64,000 nucleotides of DNA from the NCBI GenBank assembly GCA_018398805.1, contig JAGFBZ010001941.1:62001-126000 (forward strand). Direction: 5' to 3'. This document shows positions 59,413 through 64,000 of this stretch, one piece after another. The notes below the pieces were generated by a model that saw nothing but the letters and a program-made list of their open reading frames with translations, made no database searches and was not told the DNA's origin. Positions within the stretch are counted from its first letter, which is position 1. Every line of letters begins with the position of its first letter. The translations under genes and the position numbers were made by a program. This DNA comes from Hirundichthys speculiger (taxonomy: Eukaryota; Chordata; Actinopteri; Beloniformes; Exocoetidae).

Positions 59413-60657
59413 GGAGGAGAAGGATAGGTAAGAGGATGGAACCAGCTCGGAAGAGGAGTATTTCCCCTTTGCGTAAACATTTGGATTTGATAACACCTAA
59501 TAACCCTCCAGAATACTGGGACAGAGGAAAATGACTGTACCCCCATTTATATATTCTTGCTCTTGCATTTTTGTGCAAATCATTATCTTCTGTACCATGT
59601 GAAAGGGTATTTTTAAAGACCAGAGAGGTTGTGGCAAAAAGAAGGAATCACTTAAAACCTTAAAAATAAATAAAAATGAATCAAAATTCCAGTGTTCTGT
59701 ACACTATTTTCCAAGTTACACAAACATATTCAGTGCCCTCTTCCTAGTTTCACCAGCACTTCCACTGCCCTCTACTTGCTCAGGCCCATGTCATTCTCCT
59801 AAAGTGGCAGAAAACCATTACTTCACAGGCTGCAATGTTATATGTTACTACCATACTGGGAACTTTACACACACAGAATGCATTCATGGCATATTTTATT
59901 ATACACATATGTGATAAGGTATGTAGAAAATGTATTTGGTCATACAGTCTTTGTAATTCATAGTCATTGACATTCATTGTAATTCAGTCATTCCCAAGGG
60001 CCATGACAGACACTCATATTCAGTGCACCACAACCAGCTGTGGTTGAGATAAAGCTGCCTGTGATTATACACACAGCCAGTAGGTGGTGTTGTGAGCTTG
60101 TGAGGCTTCGAGTAATGAACCCTTTCACGAACCGATTGGTCCAAGGGGTTCAATGTGTCATGAGGCATCTTCTCACCATCACTACAGGATGACAGTGATG
60201 GGGAACATGGAAAGGAGACAGGCAGAGAACATCAAGATAATACAAACAGGTGAACCAGCAAACAGAAAGGGAAAGATGGGACTAAAATATACAGAGAGAA
60301 ACAAACGAGGGGCAGGTGCAAACAATCAGGGAGATACACGGAGGGTAAGTAAAAGTAAACACCTTGAAGACATGACAGACCTTCAAAGTAAAACAGGAAA
60401 CACAGTAGACCAAGGACAGGGGAGACAAGAAGACCAACTAAACAGAAAACATAAGAAAACCAAGAATGCCTGCCATGGCCGACCCAGACCATGACAGTAC
60501 CTGCCAATTCCAGGTCTTTCTGAGGCGCTCCACAAGTGCACCTTGGCTCTGTGACAAGTCTTCTGATTATTCTTTTCACTCCTCTGCCAGAAATGTAGCA
60601 AGGAGCACATGGTCGTGGCTGGTTTATGGTGAAATGAAGTTCTTTCCGCTTTCAGAT
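59413..60657. other. Unassigned DNA
   Basis: No gene was recognised. A purine-rich stretch at about 60190-60490, with many ACAGG and GACAAG words, resembles degenerate retroelement end sequence but could not be classified. Confidence 0.4.
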
Positions 60658-61026
60658 TACAGTCATGGAAAAAATTATTAGACCACCATTTTTTCTTCAC
60701 TTTCTTGTTCATTTTAATACCTGGTACCAATAAACGTTATTATGTGACTAAAACAGACAGAAAAGAAAACACTGAATGCATAAAAGCAGTGTTTTTGGCA
60801 GTACAATGCCATAGCTATTGATGTAAAAACTTAAGTGATTTAGGTTATAATCAAGAAAACCATGGAAAATGGTAAGATATCAGCTCTTAAATAAAACTCT
60901 TATGAGCAATCTTTGTGGTATCGTTATGTTTGTCCAAACAAATGTACCTTTAGTTGTACCAGGCAATAAAATGAACAAGAAACTGAAGAAAACAAGGGTG
61001 GTCTAATAATATTTTCCATGACTGTA
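60658..61026. mobile_element. Palindromic Tc1/mariner-type MITE, copy 2
   Basis: Ends TACAGTCATGGAAAAAATTA and AATATTTTCCATGACTGTA on TA dinucleotides, with GGTGGTCTAATAAT just inside both ends. 369 bp and non-coding. The interior is inverted relative to the copy at 17553-17911. Confidence 0.85.
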
Positions 61027-61492
61027 TATCCCCAACAGAAACCATCAGCAAAGAGGTTGCAAAGGTTTTGGGAGAGCTCTTCGCTTTCACCAATAAATAG
61101 ATGTTTCTTATGTGACACGTTAGTAATTTAGGCCATCAGTTGGGACTGAACCAGCTGGTATGAATTTGCAAGGGGCAAGACTACTTTCTATTTGAATCCT
61201 ATATGTGTGTGTGGGAGAGCGAGAGAGAGAGGCAAAAAACTTGCATGTGGACAGTCTTGTGTACTCTCTGTCTTCTATAACAGAGGTCTTCAACCCTGGT
61301 CCTCAAGGCACCCTATCCAGATGTTTCCCCTTCGACTTAGAAATGGGACACCCCTTGAGTGCAGTTGCGTCTTCAGACTGTGGGGGGAAGCCTTACACAC
61401 AAAGCTACATCCAGTCTGTCAAGAAAAAGACAACAATGAGGAAGAAGGAGAAGAAGAAGTAGAAGAAAAAGAAGAGGATAATATATTTATAT
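61027..61492. other. Unassigned DNA with partial MITE and GAA-rich tract
   Basis: Near 61282-61345, CAGAGGTCTTCAACCCTGGTC followed by GATGTTTCCC matches the end of the palindromic MITE seen at 62455. Near 61433-61480 there is an imperfect (GAA)n tract. No gene. Confidence 0.5.
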
Positions 61493-62094
61493 TAGGGCTG
61501 GGCAACGATCAGAAATTTTAATCGCGATTAATCGCATTGTATACGGAAAATCAAATGAATTCAAAAGTAGCGTAAAAGTCACTTTTATTTACTGCTGCCA
61601 TATGAACTAAAGTGCCATAACATTTGTTGTTCAAACACTTTTAACATCAGCACTTGTCAGTAACACATATTTAGTGTAAATCGCATCTAAAAAATGTAAA
61701 ATAAAATTAAGCTCATTGCCACTGCCAGGGCATTAATGTCATCCTGTTTTTTTATGAAAAATAAAAAAAGTCTACCAACAAAATCCTGAGCCACAATCAT
61801 AACATTTAAACAGCCAATTTCCGAGGTAACAGCAGAAACTTTTAAGTTTACCTTGTCAGTGGTTACAAATAACCTTGTTTCTGTCTAATCCTCCATCTGG
61901 GAGAACTTTAAAATGAAAATGTCCACGTAAAAGTTCTGTAACTTTATCAATCCGTAATTATCTGTGCATCATTTGTTTTTTTTTTTTCCATTTTCAACTG
62001 TCAATCAAAAATTTAAAAAATTAAAAAGTGACATTTTTATTTTGTTTTTCATTTCTTAATCTAACACTAACAAACAAAAAAAAATGCCTGGTTT
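61493..62094 (-). mobile_element. hAT family A, copy 4 (truncated, inverted)
   Basis: Begins TAGGGCTGGGCAACGATC with the ATTAATCG subterminal motif and follows the 27.4-kb copy closely. The second terminus is missing. At its truncation point the sequence switches into the palindromic MITE family (GATGTTTCCCTCCTTC). Confidence 0.75.
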
Positions 62095-62235
62095 TAGATG
62101 TTTCCCTCCTTCTTCACCCCCTGATACAAGTGACTGTGACCGGCCATTAATTAGAGTCAGGTGTGTTAAAGCAGGGAAACTTGCAAAACCTGCAGGACAC
62201 CGGCCCTCAAGGACCAGGGTTGGAGACCCCTGCCT
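62095..62235. mobile_element. Fragment of palindromic hAT-type MITE
   Basis: Contains AGGTGTGTTAAAGCAGGGAA, ACCTGCAGGACACCGGCCCT and the end GACCAGGGTTGGAGACCCCTG, matching one half of the elements at 31274 and 62455. Probably separated from its other half (about 61282) by the hAT insertion. Confidence 0.65.
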
Positions 62236-62454
62236 TATGTGGCAAAGGTAGTTTGAAGAATTTTTTCAGACTTTAAAACAAATAAAACCGACAACGCCAC
62301 CTAGGTATAAAAGAGCCTAGGACTCGTTAAAAGATTACAGGTTCTTTGAATCAGGGGTAAGCAGAGTTAAAAAAGCGGTCACTAATTAAAAGAACAGTTT
62401 ATTTATAAAACATTAAAACCCAGCCCCCAGTCCATGCCCTAGATCAGAGGTCTT

Positions 62455-62668
62455 CAACCCTGGTCCTCGTGACCCCCTATCCAGCAGGTTTTAGAGGTTT
62501 CCCAGCTTCAACACACCTGATTTTAATTAATGGTCATTATCAGGTTGTCCTCAAAGTCTGAACAAGTCTGTTGATGACACAGCCACTTGTATCACGGTGT
62601 GAAGAAGGAGGGAAACATCTAAAACCTGCTGGATAGGGGGTCACGAGGACCAGGGTTGAGAATCACTG
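62455..62668. mobile_element. Palindromic hAT-type MITE, complete
   Basis: Ends CAGAGGTCTTCAACCCTGG and CCAGGGTTGAGAATCACTG. Arms share GTCCTCGTGACCCCCTATCC and its complement, so the whole 214-bp element folds back on itself. The target duplication is not clear. Confidence 0.75.
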
Positions 62669-62671
62669 CAT

Positions 62672-63505
62672 TAATTCAAAATTCAAAAATACTTTATTAA
62701 TCCCCCAAGGGGAAATGAAATTCAAGTTTCAGTACCCCAGGAAAAATCTGGTGTACTAGGGGAGCTGCTAGTGTCCAGCGCTCCTTTTCATGCCAGGTCC
62801 CGTGGTCCGAGTGCTAACTCCAGATAACAGCCGTTAACAGCCATTAAAACAGTTAACAGCCGTTAAAAAACCAGTATATCTCCATAATGATGACAAGTGA
62901 GATATATCCAGGTCAGAGGAGGAAACACCGATGAACCAGACCGTCTCCTCTGGGAAGACCGAGCTCCATTCAGTCCGGCGAGCAACGGAGCCGACCGTCC
63001 CAGAGCCCGGTTCATCATGCGGACCGGACCAGTCCGTTGTCATCTTCCCCGGCGGTGCTGGGCCACACAAGGTCACCAGACGGCCCCTGCCAGGTCAGCT
63101 GACCCATCCGGCATGTAGACTGCTGGACGGGGGCAGCATGCCGCCGTTGCTACGTCGGGGGCTCCCGTCCCGGCTCCGTGATGCTGCAGCCCGAGTCCAG
63201 TGGCGGTGGTTGCCGCGGGTAGCAGTTCAGGGCTATTTAGCTTAACTTTCCTGAACCGGCCTCCAGCTACACAGTCCATGTCTGCGGCGGCAGGTCTACA
63301 CCAGCTGCAAGAGGACCGGTCCGCCCCCTGCAGACAGTATGTATACATCCGACCGCAGATCACCACAAACCGGACACAAACTGGAGTGTCCAGCGTCCAG
63401 CGTCCAGCGTCGCAGGGACAAGTCCCCGGAGCAGCAGCGAGAAGCGTCCATGCCAGGCGTCATCCGGGCAACAGACATGTCTTGACCTTGATGACAAGAT
63501 GATGA
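62672..63505 (-). repeat. Possible retroelement 3' region (unclassified)
   Basis: The left edge has ATTCAAAATTCAAAAATACT followed by TTATTAATCCCCCAAGGGGA, a sequence commonly seen at fish retroelement 3' ends. If so, the element runs on the minus strand. GC-rich sequence to 63.48 kb has open frames on both strands without recognised domains. Class unknown. Confidence 0.35.
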
Positions 63506-63507
63506 TG

Positions 63508-63686
63508 GCCACTAATTAGGATCAGGTGTGTTAAAGCAGGGAAACATGGGAAAGATGCAAAACCTGCAGGACAGCGGCCCTCGAGGACCGACTTTGGAGA
63601 CACACACTCTACACCAGGGGTGTCCAAAGTCGGTCCTCGAGGGCCGCTGTCCTGCAGGTTTTGCATCTTTCCCATGTTTTCCTGCA
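63508..63686. mobile_element. Head-to-head pair of MITE halves forming a palindrome
   Basis: Two half-elements of the 31274-type MITE lie inverted to each other. GGAAAGATGCAAAACCTGC at 63549 onwards is mirrored by GCAGGTTTTGCATCTTTCC at 63653 onwards. Arms of about 60 bp are almost identical, with a spacer of roughly 15-20 bases around 63605-63618. Confidence 0.75.
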
Positions 63687-64000
63687 AAAGGTCAATCGAA
63701 TAATGGGTTCCTTCAGCTGTCTATGTTTGATTGTCAAGTGGAAGAGCTAATTTTACAAGGTCAAATGCCAGTGAAAATATCAGAACGGTAATGTATTTGT
63801 CTTATCACTTTCAACATTATTAGAAATGGGACAGCACCGAAGAAGCCTTTGGCTTGACAACATTAGCAGTTAATATTTGATTAGCCTTTCCTCAGCTCTG
63901 CAACTTCTTATAACTCATATTGTAAATACCAAACAGCTAATAACGATCAGGACTGCTACCACATACACAAGACTCATGGGACCTCTCACATGAGAAGCCG
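63687..64000. other. Unassigned DNA (right edge)
   Basis: No gene, exon or repeat recognised. The gria1 exon that should precede 31223 was not found here. Confidence 0.4.

Noticed and set aside
59210..59578. Frames with [11 protein letters not shown] repeats
   Set aside because: Translation of the (TGGA)n tail of the truncated SINE.

Overview
The window is vertebrate nuclear DNA, almost certainly from a teleost fish. It has interrupted genes with GT-AG introns, long AT-rich introns and a dense mix of fish-type repeats: hAT, Tc1/mariner, PIF/Harbinger-like, CACTA-like and piggyBac-like DNA transposons, tRNA-derived SINEs, L2-like LINE fragments and minisatellites. There is no sign of a prokaryote, plasmid or virus.

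The main gene is the 3' part of an AMPA-type glutamate receptor on the minus strand, best matched to gria1 (GluA1). Six coding exons are visible, read from right to left. They are the exon with the SYTANLAAF gating segment (31223-31025), the exon before the alternative cassette (29098-28851), the flop cassette (18707-18593), the flip cassette (16638-16524), the last transmembrane helix (9783-9649) and the C-terminal exon ending in a PDZ-binding tail (stop at 2074-2076). Exon lengths (199, 248, 115, 115 and 135 bp) and splice phases agree with each other and with the vertebrate AMPA receptor gene plan. Upstream exons (pore, ligand-binding domain, amino-terminal domain) were not found up to position 64000, so the intron beyond 31223 is either very long or ends outside the window.

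A second minus-strand gene lies at about 50.2-40.6 kb. It has a short first coding exon with an ATG at 49071, a 2-kb exon encoding two zinc-finger-like motifs and a tyrosine-recombinase (Crypton/integrase-like) core, and a series of small exons encoding alternating acidic and basic tails. All splice phases fit, yet the large exon carries three frameshifts. It is either a recently decayed domesticated recombinase gene or a good gene with sequence errors.

The rest is repeats. A 3.3-kb minisatellite of 23-bp units with higher-order structure (22.5-25.8 kb) sits in the intron before the flop exon. Four copies of one hAT family occur, one of them split by a CACTA-like element. There are two degenerate THAP-domain exon repeats, several MITEs with visible target-site duplications, a decayed Tc1-like transposon, a piggyBac-like remnant, SINEs and LINE 3' ends. 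A 78-nt near-perfect hairpin lies at 31683-31760.
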